A stretch of 6,321 bases of DNA from JBGPJM01 sp041485385 (GTDB lineage: Bacteria; Planctomycetota; Phycisphaerae; Phycisphaerales; UBA1924). The notes beneath the pieces are model-generated. The model saw nothing but the letters and a program-made list of their open reading frames with translations, was not told the origin of the DNA and did not search any database. The translations under genes were made by a program, and so were the position numbers. Below, one piece after another: positions 1 to 6,068 of this stretch (the stretch's first letter is position 1; each line of letters opens with the position of its first letter). Where the stretch lies: assembly GCA_041485385.1 (NCBI GenBank), contig JBGPJM010000258.1:1-6321 (forward strand), in the 5' to 3' direction.

Positions 1-1
1 C

Positions 2-1885
2 CCGATCATCTCCAACATCGTCATCAGCAATGTTCGCCCGCATCAGTCCACGGTGAGCTTCACGACCAGCGAGCCGGCGGTGGGCTCCGTTCGCTATGGC
101 CAAACGTGCTCGGCACTCTCCGGCACGGCCACCGAGGACGCTTTCCGCACCAGCCACACGCTCGACATCACCGGGCTTCAGCAGAACTCTCCGTACTTCC
201 TGGCCATCGACGCCCGGGACGACGCGGACAACACGTCGACCGCGAACAACGGCGGGCTCTGCTTCACCCTGACCACGCCCGCCGTGCCGGAGTTCTTCAC
301 CGAGGAGTTCCTCGGGGACAACGACCTGGACAACAGGCAGATCACCTTCACTCCCAACGGCGGCCCCGACACCTACGCCGCGTGCATCGAGCCCGCGGTC
401 TTCCTCCCCATCGACCCCACGGGCGGCACGGTGGTCGCGGGAGACAACTTCGCCGCCGCGGTCACCCTCACGGGCGGCCATGCCGTGCTGCTGTATGGCC
501 AGAGCCACACCTCGTTCTTCATCGGGACCAACGGGTACGTCACGTTCAACTTCGGCGACACCACCGCCCAGGAAAGCCTGGCGGCGCATTTCAGCCAGCC
601 ACGCGTCTCCGGGCTGTTCGATGACCTGACGCCGACGACCGGCCAGTGCTCATGGAAGCAGCTCTCCGACCGGGCCGCGATGACGTGGCTCAACTGCCCC
701 GTCGCCGGCACGGCGGGCACGGACACCTTCCAGATCGAACTCTTCTACGACGGACGCATACGCCTGACGTACCTGGGTCTGGCTTCGACCGGCGGGATTG
801 CCGGGCTCTCCTCCGGGGTGATGAGCCCCGACTTTGCCGAATCGGACCTGACAGCGCTGGGCGGCTGCGGGCCGCATCCACCGGGAGCCAGCCCCGGCAC
901 GGTCCAGACGATCGTCGGTGTGCCGACAACCATCCGGCTGATCGCCGCGGACGACGGCCCGGGGCCGCTCCTCTACGTCATCACCCGCCTTCCCGATTTC
1001 GGGCGCCTCTTTGACCCGGCCGCGGGGGCGATCACGGCGGTCCCGTACACGCTGGCATCGCACGGGGATACGGTGAGGTACATGTCGCTGGGCCTGTACA
1101 CCGGTCCGGACCTGTTCCAGTTCCACGCCAACGATGGCGGCGTTCCCCCCGACGGCGGCGACTCCAACGCGGCCGACATCAACATCTCCGTGCTGCCAAA
1201 CATCCCGCGTCAGGTGTACCAGTTCCTGCTTGACAACGCCGATCCCGGCTGGGCAACCGAGGGGCAGTGGGCGTTTGGTCGCCCGACGGGCAACGGCACG
1301 CACAGCCGCGACCCGATCAACGGCTACACGGGGCTCAACGTCCTGGGCTACAACCTGAGCGGTGACTACGCCAACAACATCGCCGCCCCCTTCCACCTCA
1401 CCTCCACCGCGATGAACCTCACGGGGTACGGCGCCGTCGTCCTCGAGTTCCGCCGGCGCCTCGGCGTCGATGACTCCATGTTCGACCATGCCGGTATCCA
1501 GGCCTCCTCCGACAACGGCGCCACGTGGTCGGACGTATGGGTGCACAACGGCCCGGCCATCGGCGACCTTGTCTGGACGCTCCAGAGCTACGACATCAGC
1601 GCGGTGGCGGCCAACCAGCCCAGCGTGCGCGTGCGCTGGTCCATGGGCCCCACCGACTCCTCCGTCTCCTACCCCGGCTGGAACCTCGACGACATCCGCG
1701 TCCTCGGCCAGACCCTGGACTCCTGCCCCTGCGACTGGAACGGCGTGGGCGGGCTCAACAGCCAGGACTTCTTCGATTACCTCAATGATTTCTTCGCGGG
1801 GCACGCCGACTACAACGCCAGCGGCACCACCAACAGCCAGGATTTCTTCGACTTCCTCGGCTGCTTCTTCGTCGGCTGTCCCTGA
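2..1885 (+). CDS. Secreted multi-domain protein with C-terminal tandem GC-type dockerin, 5'-truncated
   Basis: The frame is open from the first full codon (nt 2), so the gene starts upstream. 627 residues are visible, and the GTG at 53 is only an internal valine. Residues are counted from nt 2. Residues 1-95 look fibronectin-III-like (TVSFTTSEPAVGSVRYG, then HTLDITGL and YFLAIDARD). Residues 97-286 are a nidogen-like beta domain (FFIGTNGYVTF, FDDLTP, MTWLNCPV, FQIELFYDGRIRLTY). Residues 297-398 are a cadherin/Ig-like module (IRLIAADDGPGPLLY ... GPDLFQFHANDGG). Residues 403-572 resemble the MAM-like domain fused to immune-inhibitor-A peptidases (GQWAFGRPTG, VLGYNLSGDYANN, FRRRLGVD, VRWSMGPTD, GWNLDDI). 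Residues 575-627 are two dockerin-like repeats. No catalytic motif is visible. The module order recalls the C-terminal half of planctomycete secreted peptidases (for example subtilases), so the missing N-terminus may be enzymatic; that is inference. The protein ends VGCP, one residue past the usual GC. Domain calls are moderate, the reading frame is secure. Confidence 0.9.
   Translation, partial: PIISNIVISNVRPHQSTVSFTTSEPAVGSVRYGQTCSALSGTATEDAFRTSHTLDITGLQQNSPYFLAIDARDDADNTSTANNGGLCFTLTTPAVPEFFTEEFLGDNDLDNRQITFTPNGGPDTYAACIEPAVFLPIDPTGGTVVAGDNFAAAVTLTGGHAVLLYGQSHTSFFIGTNGYVTFNFGDTTAQESLAAHFSQPRVSGLFDDLTPTTGQCSWKQLSDRAAMTWLNCPVAGTAGTDTFQIELFYDGRIRLTYLGLASTGGIAGLSSGVMSPDFAESDLTALGGCGPHPPGASPGTVQTIVGVPTTIRLIAADDGPGPLLYVITRLPDFGRLFDPAAGAITAVPYTLASHGDTVRYMSLGLYTGPDLFQFHANDGGVPPDGGDSNAADINISVLPNIPRQVYQFLLDNADPGWATEGQWAFGRPTGNGTHSRDPINGYTGLNVLGYNLSGDYANNIAAPFHLTSTAMNLTGYGAVVLEFRRRLGVDDSMFDHAGIQASSDNGATWSDVWVHNGPAIGDLVWTLQSYDISAVAANQPSVRVRWSMGPTDSSVSYPGWNLDDIRVLGQTLDSCPCDWNGVGGLNSQDFFDYLNDFFAGHADYNASGTTNSQDFFDFLGCFFVGCP
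1724..1882 (+). other. Tandem GC-type dockerin module of the first protein
   Basis: Two dockerin/EF-hand-like repeats lie back to back, with loops DWNGVGGLNSQD and DYNASGTTNSQD. Each is followed by FFD[YF]L and a helix-like FF segment. Position 5 of the 12-residue loop is V in the first and S in the second, where a calcium ligand (usually D) is expected, so metal binding may be weakened. A C-x-C pair opens the module (residues 575 and 577) and C-x4-C closes it (621 and 626), suggesting disulfides that clamp the two ends. The known role of dockerins is binding cohesin-type partners; for the planctomycete GC-type, a sorting or anchoring role is inferred. Confidence 0.82.
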
Positions 1886-1921
1886 AGCTGGCCCTCCCGG
1901 TCTCTGATCCGTTCCTTCAGG

Positions 1922-1980
1922 CCGGCCTGTCCGTCGAGCAGCGAGAGTTCGCCGCTGCTCGCCGGCGGGCCGGTTTTGTT
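1922..1980 (+). terminator. Intrinsic terminator of the first gene
   Basis: A 9-bp perfect stem (CGAGCAGCG at 1935-1943 with CGCTGCTCG at 1953-1961) encloses a 9-nt loop. It is extended, across an asymmetric internal loop, by a 6-bp stem (CCGGCC at 1922-1927 with GGCCGG at 1968-1973). TTTTGTT follows directly (1974-1980). It lies 36 nt after the stop codon, which fits rho-independent termination of the upstream gene. Confidence 0.8.
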
Positions 1981-2003
1981 CTCGCGCTTTCCGGTTGCGA
2001 GAA
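1979..2003. repeat. Inverted repeat directly after the terminator
   Basis: TTCTCGC (1979-1985) and GCGAGAA (1997-2003) are perfect 7-nt complements separated by 11 nt. A further short hairpin (GGCCT/AGGCC) follows at about 2004-2019. No T-run follows, so this is not an obvious second terminator. It could be an RNA stem in read-through transcript or a protein-binding site. The function is unknown. Confidence 0.45.
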
Positions 2004-2112
2004 GGCCTTTCCCCAGGCCAGCTCGGGCAGCCGCCGGAACCGCCGGGCAGGCCGCGGCGAATGCCTTATCGGCCCGGGCACATTGCCCGCCCCGCCGGGC
2101 ACGATCCAGAGA

Positions 2113-2130
2113 TGGGCCATGTCTGGCCCA
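2113..2130. repeat. Perfect 7-bp inverted repeat upstream of the candidate promoter
   Basis: TGGGCCA (2113-2119) and TGGCCCA (2124-2130) are perfect complements around a 4-nt spacer TGTC. The site sits about 15 nt upstream of the proposed -35 hexamer, a position suited to an operator. A run of five T follows, but only after an 8-nt gap, so it is a poor terminator. Operator function is inference. Confidence 0.45.
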
Positions 2131-2144
2131 GACCGAGCTTTTTG

Positions 2145-2172
2145 TTGATGCACGCCGTTTTTCTGTCACAAT
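2145..2172 (+). promoter_or_regulatory. Candidate sigma-70-type promoter for the second gene
   Basis: TTGATG (2145-2150) and CACAAT (2167-2172) are spaced by 16 nt, each matching the bacterial housekeeping consensus at four of six positions. Transcription would begin near 2179, leaving a leader of about 113 nt before the ATG. The stretch around it is the most AT-rich part of the gap. Planctomycete promoter consensus is poorly defined, so this is only a candidate. Confidence 0.35.
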
Positions 2173-2277
2173 CGAGAGGACGGGCAATCTGCGAGGGTGG
2201 CGGCCCTCGGCGGATCTCCGCGATCCCACGGGAGTCCATCCGCCCGTTCTCCGCTGACCGGACCCGCTCCAAACCGC

Positions 2278-2283
2278 AAGGGA
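2278..2283 (+). promoter_or_regulatory. Ribosome binding site deciding the start at 2292
   Basis: AAGGGA ends 8 nt before the ATG at 2292, a workable Shine-Dalgarno position. It favours ATG 2292 over the upstream in-frame TTG at 1995. Two further in-frame ATGs (2301 and 2304) lie just downstream but would be spaced too far from it. Confidence 0.6.
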
Positions 2284-2291
2284 ATCGCTGC

Positions 2292-3863
2292 ATGGCCGCA
2301 ATGATGTTTTTTCGAAGCGCGGGCGTCGACGCAGGACGTTCGACCCACCTCGCACGGATCGGGTACGGGCTGATCCTGGCGGTCGCTTGCCTGTGCCCCG
2401 GCGCGCTCGCCCAGACCAAGGACGCAACGCCGCCTCGGCACCCTGTGCCGCTTGACGTCAAGATGGAAACGATCCCCATGCTGCGCACCAGCCTCAGCGA
2501 CGGGCCGGCGGGAGCCCCCGCGCCGCGCGGCCCGGGGTGCCCGCAGACCGTTTCCTCGCACACCGACGCGGACTTCTCCGGCGGCTCCTATGTCGCTCAG
2601 GCCGGATTCGCACAGACCGAGATCGCCGCGTGCTCGTACCTGCTCCCCGCCACGGCCTTCCCCATCAAGATCGACCTCATGGAGATGATCTTCGCGACCC
2701 AGGGCGCGAATCAGGTGACCGTCACCCAATGGTCCATCCTCGTCTGGGACGGCACGCCCGCCACCGGGGTTCTCGTCGCCGAGTACTCGTCCGACGACAT
2801 CGTGCTGCCGCATCTCCGCGTCGGCCCCGGCACCGCCGGCGTCAACGTGCAGGTCTCGGTCGACCCCGGCGACCCGGAGCAGATCTTCGTCAACGACACC
2901 ACCGGCCTGCACATGTTCAGCATCGGCTACCGCATCGACCACCACAACCAGCAGACGCAGAACCCCTGCTTCTTCTCCCCGCCGACGTGCTGCAACGCCT
3001 TCCCCACCACCGACACCAGCGGTCTGTCGCAGCCCAGCCGCAACTGGATCCGCGGCGTCGACTGCGGCCCGGCCGGCTGCCCCGCCAACGGCGGGTGGGC
3101 AACCTTCGCGGCCCTCCCCGCGTTCTGCCGCCCGTCCGGTGACTGGGTCATGCGGGCCACCTGGGAATCGGTCAACTGCACGCCGGTCACCGGCGCGTGC
3201 TGCCTGCCCAACGGCACGTGCGAGATCCGCACCTCGTCGAACTGCGCGTCCGGCGGCGGGACCTACCGCGGCGACAACAGCACCTGCGCGAACGCCAACT
3301 GCCCGCAGCCGACCCAAGCCTGCTGCTTCTCTTCCACCGGCGGCTGCCTGAACCTCTCCCCCGCCAACTGCGCGGGCGCCGGCGGCGTCTCCGGCGGCGC
3401 CGGCACCGCGTGCGCGACGTACGTCTGCTTCCCCATGGGCGCCTGCTGCCTTCCCAACGGCTCATGTGTCGGCCCTGTGAGCCCGGCCGGCTGCCAGGCC
3501 CAAGGCGGCGCGTTCCAGGGGAACGCCACCACCTGCGGACAGACCAACTGCCCGCTTCCCATGGGTGGCTGCTGCTTCCCCAACGGATTCTGTCTCGTCC
3601 TCACCCAGTCCGACTGCGCCCAGGCCGGCGGCTCGTACGCCGGCAACGGCACGACCTGCGCCGACAACAACGCCAACGGGCACGCCGACGTCTGCGAGCC
3701 CCACTGCGCGTGTGATTGGAACGCCTCCGGCACCCTCAACAGCCAGGACTTCTTCGACTTCTTGACCTCGTTCTTCAACGGCGCCGCCGACTTCAACCAA
3801 TCCGGCTCCACCAACTCCCAGGACTTCTTTGACTTCCTCACCTGTTTCTTCGCCGGGTGCTGA
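2292..3863 (+). CDS. Secreted cysteine-repeat protein with C-terminal tandem GC-type dockerin
   Basis: A 523-residue exported protein of unknown specific function. Residues 1-40 form a signal peptide: a long N-region with arginines, a hydrophobic core GLILAVACL and a signal peptidase I site ALA before Q41. Residues 41-93 are a Pro/Ala-rich linker. Residues 94-296 appear to be a beta-sandwich domain (FAQTEIAACSYLLPATAFPI, VTQWSILVWDG, and ending SGDWVMRATW), a style I associate with exported planctomycete and myxobacterial proteins; I cannot name a family. Residues 301-468 are four six-cysteine repeats beginning [GQ][AG]CC. Residues 472-523 are a tandem GC-dockerin ending AGC. ATG 2292 is chosen because it has a ribosome site and is followed at once by the signal peptide. 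No enzymatic motif is visible, so an adhesive or structural extracellular role is inferred. No clear hairpin terminator follows the stop. Confidence 0.92.
   Translation: MAAMMFFRSAGVDAGRSTHLARIGYGLILAVACLCPGALAQTKDATPPRHPVPLDVKMETIPMLRTSLSDGPAGAPAPRGPGCPQTVSSHTDADFSGGSYVAQAGFAQTEIAACSYLLPATAFPIKIDLMEMIFATQGANQVTVTQWSILVWDGTPATGVLVAEYSSDDIVLPHLRVGPGTAGVNVQVSVDPGDPEQIFVNDTTGLHMFSIGYRIDHHNQQTQNPCFFSPPTCCNAFPTTDTSGLSQPSRNWIRGVDCGPAGCPANGGWATFAALPAFCRPSGDWVMRATWESVNCTPVTGACCLPNGTCEIRTSSNCASGGGTYRGDNSTCANANCPQPTQACCFSSTGGCLNLSPANCAGAGGVSGGAGTACATYVCFPMGACCLPNGSCVGPVSPAGCQAQGGAFQGNATTCGQTNCPLPMGGCCFPNGFCLVLTQSDCAQAGGSYAGNGTTCADNNANGHADVCEPHCACDWNASGTLNSQDFFDFLTSFFNGAADFNQSGSTNSQDFFDFLTCFFAGC
3192..3695 (+). 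repeat. Four tandem six-cysteine protein repeats (about 42 residues each)
   Basis: Repeats start at residues 301, 342, 383 and 425 and run 41, 41, 42 and 44 residues. The shared pattern is [GQ]-[AG]-C-C-x-P-N-G-x-C, then C after 6-7 residues, a Gly-rich turn, a [ST]-x-C-like cysteine and a closing C, giving six cysteines in every copy. Copy 2 departs most (SSTGG in place of PNG). Copy 4 ends in DNNANGHADVC, an acidic loop resembling a calcium-binding motif, leading straight into the dockerin. Similar repeats occur in exported planctomycete proteins. They presumably form disulfide-stabilised units of a rigid stalk. Confidence 0.85.
3705..3860 (+). other. Tandem GC-type dockerin module of the second protein
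   Basis: Two repeats with loops DWNASGTLNSQD and DFNQSGSTNSQD, each followed by FFDFL. Both loops carry S at position 5 in place of the usual Asp. The module opens with C-x-C (residues 472, 474) and closes with C-x4-C (518, 523), matching the first protein's tail. The sequence ends exactly at the GC, with no transmembrane helix or basic tail, which argues against LPXTG or PEP-CTERM type sorting. Confidence 0.85.
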
Positions 3864-3918
3864 CCGACCGGTCGCTCGACCTGATGAGTTAATCGAACGG
3901 GCCTCGCGCGGTTCCTTG

Positions 3919-3924
3919 CACAAT
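3919..3924 (+). promoter_or_regulatory. Possible -10 element for the third gene
   Basis: CACAAT is identical to the -10 hexamer proposed before the second gene. No convincing -35 box lies 16-18 nt upstream. If used, the leader would be about 215 nt. The main support is that ACAAT recurs in each of the three gaps. Confidence 0.22.
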
Positions 3925-4133
3925 TCGCGCTGTGGGGGCTTGCGGGTGGGACTCTCGACCGTTATCGTCGACGTCTTGCTCCATGTCGTGAGCGCCCGTC
4001 CATCCGGCACATACGCGGTATTTGTTCGGCGTCCGAGCCAATGTCGCGCCGCTGCGGACGAGCTTGTGCAGTTTCCCAACTCGCACGGTCGGATCGCTCG
4101 GGTAGTCCTGCGCGGGCCGTGTTTGCTTCATCG

Positions 4134-4140
4134 AAGGAGG
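4134..4140 (+). promoter_or_regulatory. Strong Shine-Dalgarno fixing a GTG start
   Basis: AAGGAGG ends 6 nt before the GTG at 4147, a near-perfect complement to the 16S rRNA tail at ideal spacing. It overrides any upstream in-frame start, including ones that would overlap the second gene. It is much stronger than the site of the second gene. Confidence 0.85.
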
Positions 4141-4146
4141 TATTCC

Positions 4147-6036
4147 GTGAGTTTTCACTTCTATGGCAGCCGGGGGGCCGTGTTCGCGGCGTCGATACTC
4201 GCCGTTGTGTCCTTCGCGTCCGCGCTGACTGCGCAAACCGTCCCCGATGAGGCGCAACAGGCGAGCCAGCAGCCACCGTCTGATGGCGAGCCGATCAAGA
4301 GCGACCTGCTCTACCCGCCCGGCGGCGGCCCGAACGAGCCCCGCGGCACCTGCTCCGGCAACGCCCTGAGCCTGCTGTACCCCTTCAACCGCGCCAACAC
4401 CACCGGGTGGACGCTGGCGATGGCGCGCAACGACGACGGTTCGTCCGTGCTGATCAACCTGGGCTTCACCTTCCAGTTCTACGGCACGAACTACACGAGC
4501 TGCTTCATCAACAACAACGGCAATATCACCTTTGGCGCATCCTACTTCCCCTACGTCCCCACCGGCTTCCCCAGCGCCACCATCCCCCCCATGATCGCCC
4601 CCTTCTGGGCCGACTGCGACACCCGCAACACCGCCACCGGCCAGGTCTGGTACAAGATCATCGACTCCAACAATGGCGGGCTGGTCGACACGCTCGTGGT
4701 CGTCTGGGACAACGTCGGCTACTACAACCAGCACGCCGACCTGCTGGACACCTTCGAGCTCACCATCTCCAACTTCACCAACCCGGTGATGCAGCCCGGC
4801 TCCAACGTCTGCTTCGAGTACGACAACATGTGCTGGACGACCGGCGACATCAACGGCCTCGGCGGCTTCACCGACCACCCCAGCCCCACCACCGGGAATG
4901 CCACCGTCGGCATCAACCGCGGCAGCGGCGGCGACTACTTCCAGATCGGCCGCTTCGGCGTGAACAACGGCGCCTATGACGGCCCCTTCGGCGCCGCCGA
5001 CGGCGTCAACTTCCTGGACCAGAAGCGGTTCTGCTTCAACACCGCCACCGGCAACGTCCCGCCCGTAGCGACCAACATCCCGGCGGCCAACACCTACACG
5101 GTGTCTGCAGGCCAGGTGCTCAATCAGACGATCCAGTTCCTCAGCCCCGAGTTCGGGCAGACCACGACGATCACGACGCTCGACCAGGATGGGGCCGTCG
5201 CGGCGGGGCTGGTTCTGACGCCGCACAACGGCAACGTCGCCAGCCTTGATTTCGACTGGGCCACGGGCTGCAGCGACGTGGGCACTTACACGGTGATCGT
5301 GACGGCCCGCGACAACTTCGTGCCCAATGGCGTCACGACCGTGACGCTGACGATCCGCGTTACCGAGGTCAACAGCTTCCCGACCGTCAACATCACCGCC
5401 CCCGCCGCCTTCACCGGCGTGTGCACTACCGCCAGCATCATCGGCACCGCCTCCTCGGGCAACCCGTCGCTCTTCGGCTCCTACACCCTCGCCTACGCCC
5501 TCGACCCCGCCGGCCCCTTCACGACCTTCGCGACCAACAGCAATGAGGTGAGCAACGGCGTGCTGGGCACCTGGGACCCCACCGGCCTCGGCCTCGCCCC
5601 GGGCTACTACTTCATCCGCCTCCGCGCCTCCAACATCTGCGGATCGATCCGCGACTTCACCACCGTGCTCGTCAGGTGCGGCCAGGCCACGATCGCCGTC
5701 CAGCCGTCGCCGCAGACCGCGCAGGAGGGCGGGCGCATCTGCCTTCGCGTCGTCGACGGGTCGTTCTGCAGCGCCGGCTTCCAGTGGCAGCGCAACGGCG
5801 TTAACCTCGTCAACGGCCCCCGCATCTCCGGCGCCACCACCGATGAGCTCATCATCTCCGGCACCCTGCTCTCCGACGCCGGCAGCTACCGCTGCATCCT
5901 GACCAACGCCTGCAGCTCCGTCATCAGCAACGCCGTCGCGGTCACCATCGGCTGCAGGGCCGACTTCAACGGCGACGGACTCATCAACAGCCAGGACTTC
6001 TTCGACTTCCTTAACCGCTTCTTCGCCGGGTGCTGA
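4147..6036 (+). CDS. Secreted nidogen-domain and Ig-domain protein with C-terminal GC-type dockerin
   Basis: A 629-residue exported protein starting at GTG 4147 behind a strong ribosome site. Residues 1-29 are a signal peptide (hydrophobic AVFAASILAVVSFASAL, cleavage LTA before Q30). Residues 30-66 are a Gln/Pro-rich linker. Residues 67-302 match a nidogen (NIDO) extracellular domain: FYGTNYTSCFINNNGNITF, MIAPFWADCDTR with Trp154, then VWDNVGYY and CFEYDNMCWTTGD. Residues about 303-408 are a cadherin/Ig-like sandwich (YTVIVTARDN). Residues 409-515 are another beta-sandwich ending GYYFIRLRASNICG. Residues 516-602 are an Ig domain with the expected Cys532, core Trp547 (FQWQRNG) and Cys583 within DAGSYRC. 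Residues 603-629 are a single GC-dockerin. NIDO and Ig domains mediate extracellular protein contacts, so a surface or matrix adhesion role is inferred; no catalytic motif is seen. A strong terminator follows, so it is probably the last gene of its transcript. Confidence 0.94.
   Translation: MSFHFYGSRGAVFAASILAVVSFASALTAQTVPDEAQQASQQPPSDGEPIKSDLLYPPGGGPNEPRGTCSGNALSLLYPFNRANTTGWTLAMARNDDGSSVLINLGFTFQFYGTNYTSCFINNNGNITFGASYFPYVPTGFPSATIPPMIAPFWADCDTRNTATGQVWYKIIDSNNGGLVDTLVVVWDNVGYYNQHADLLDTFELTISNFTNPVMQPGSNVCFEYDNMCWTTGDINGLGGFTDHPSPTTGNATVGINRGSGGDYFQIGRFGVNNGAYDGPFGAADGVNFLDQKRFCFNTATGNVPPVATNIPAANTYTVSAGQVLNQTIQFLSPEFGQTTTITTLDQDGAVAAGLVLTPHNGNVASLDFDWATGCSDVGTYTVIVTARDNFVPNGVTTVTLTIRVTEVNSFPTVNITAPAAFTGVCTTASIIGTASSGNPSLFGSYTLAYALDPAGPFTTFATNSNEVSNGVLGTWDPTGLGLAPGYYFIRLRASNICGSIRDFTTVLVRCGQATIAVQPSPQTAQEGGRICLRVVDGSFCSAGFQWQRNGVNLVNGPRISGATTDELIISGTLLSDAGSYRCILTNACSSVISNAVAVTIGCRADFNGDGLINSQDFFDFLNRFFAGC
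5953..6033 (+). other. Single GC-type dockerin module of the third protein
   Basis: One repeat only, with the loop DFNGDGLINSQD. This fits a canonical dockerin calcium loop: D at 1, N at 3, D at 5, G at 6, I at 8 and D at 12. FFDFL follows, and the protein ends in AGC. There is one cysteine at the start (603) and one at the end (629), positioned to form a disulfide. It is the shortest and most canonical of the three tails in this window. Confidence 0.88.
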
Positions 6037-6068
6037 ACCGGCGGAAGGTGTCGTATCTGAGGCATACC

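Larger units (their letters stand above)
1981..2291. other. Intergenic region with inverted repeats, candidate promoter and leader
   Basis: No credible gene lies between the first terminator and the ATG at 2292. The + frame is technically open back to a TTG at 1995, but that part translates to arginine/proline-rich sequence with no domain, and it lies upstream of a good ribosome site and signal peptide. The stretch holds inverted repeats at 1979-2003 and 2113-2130. Two mutually exclusive hairpins share TGCCCG at 2084-2089, pairing with CGGGCA at either 2075-2080 or 2096-2101. Two small hairpins lie in the presumed leader (CGAGGG 2192-2197 with CCCTCG 2204-2209, and GCGG/CCGC at 2210-2221). 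In sequence this rich in G and C, some of these are expected by chance. Confidence 0.6.
3864..4146. other. Intergenic region between second and third genes
   Basis: No gene is supported here. The third gene's frame is open back into the end of the second gene, but without coding character. There is a 10-nt palindrome (CGACCGGTCG, 3865-3874) just after the stop and no hairpin with a T-run, so termination of the second gene is not explained. A CACAAT hexamer lies at 3919-3924 and a strong Shine-Dalgarno at 4134-4140. Confidence 0.55.

Noticed and set aside
650..1804. Minus-strand open frame of 384 codons across the first gene
   Set aside because: Shadow of the + coding sequence with biased Val/Gly/Arg composition and no recognisable motif.
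1995..2291. Upstream extension of the second gene to TTG 1995
   Set aside because: It would put 99 Arg/Pro-rich residues before the signal peptide and contain the terminator-proximal inverted repeats and the candidate promoter. ATG 2292 has a ribosome site and leads directly into the signal peptide.
2376..2400. Possible lipobox (L-A-V-A-C) in the second protein's signal peptide
   Set aside because: Position -3 relative to the cysteine would be Ala rather than Leu, the hydrophobic core before it is short, and a clean signal peptidase I site (ALA before Q41) follows.
3192..3695. CRISPR-like or tandem DNA repeat array
   Set aside because: The repetition is at the protein level (cysteine pattern). 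The DNA units are diverged and have no constant repeat/spacer structure.
3843..3863. LPXTG or PEP-CTERM style C-terminal sorting signal
   Set aside because: None of the three tails has the sorting motif, transmembrane helix and basic end required. They end at Gly-Cys after a dockerin-like helix.
3829..4146. Upstream extension of the third gene, overlapping the end of the second
   Set aside because: No coding character, and it would bury the signal peptide. AAGGAGG six bases before GTG 4147 fixes the start.
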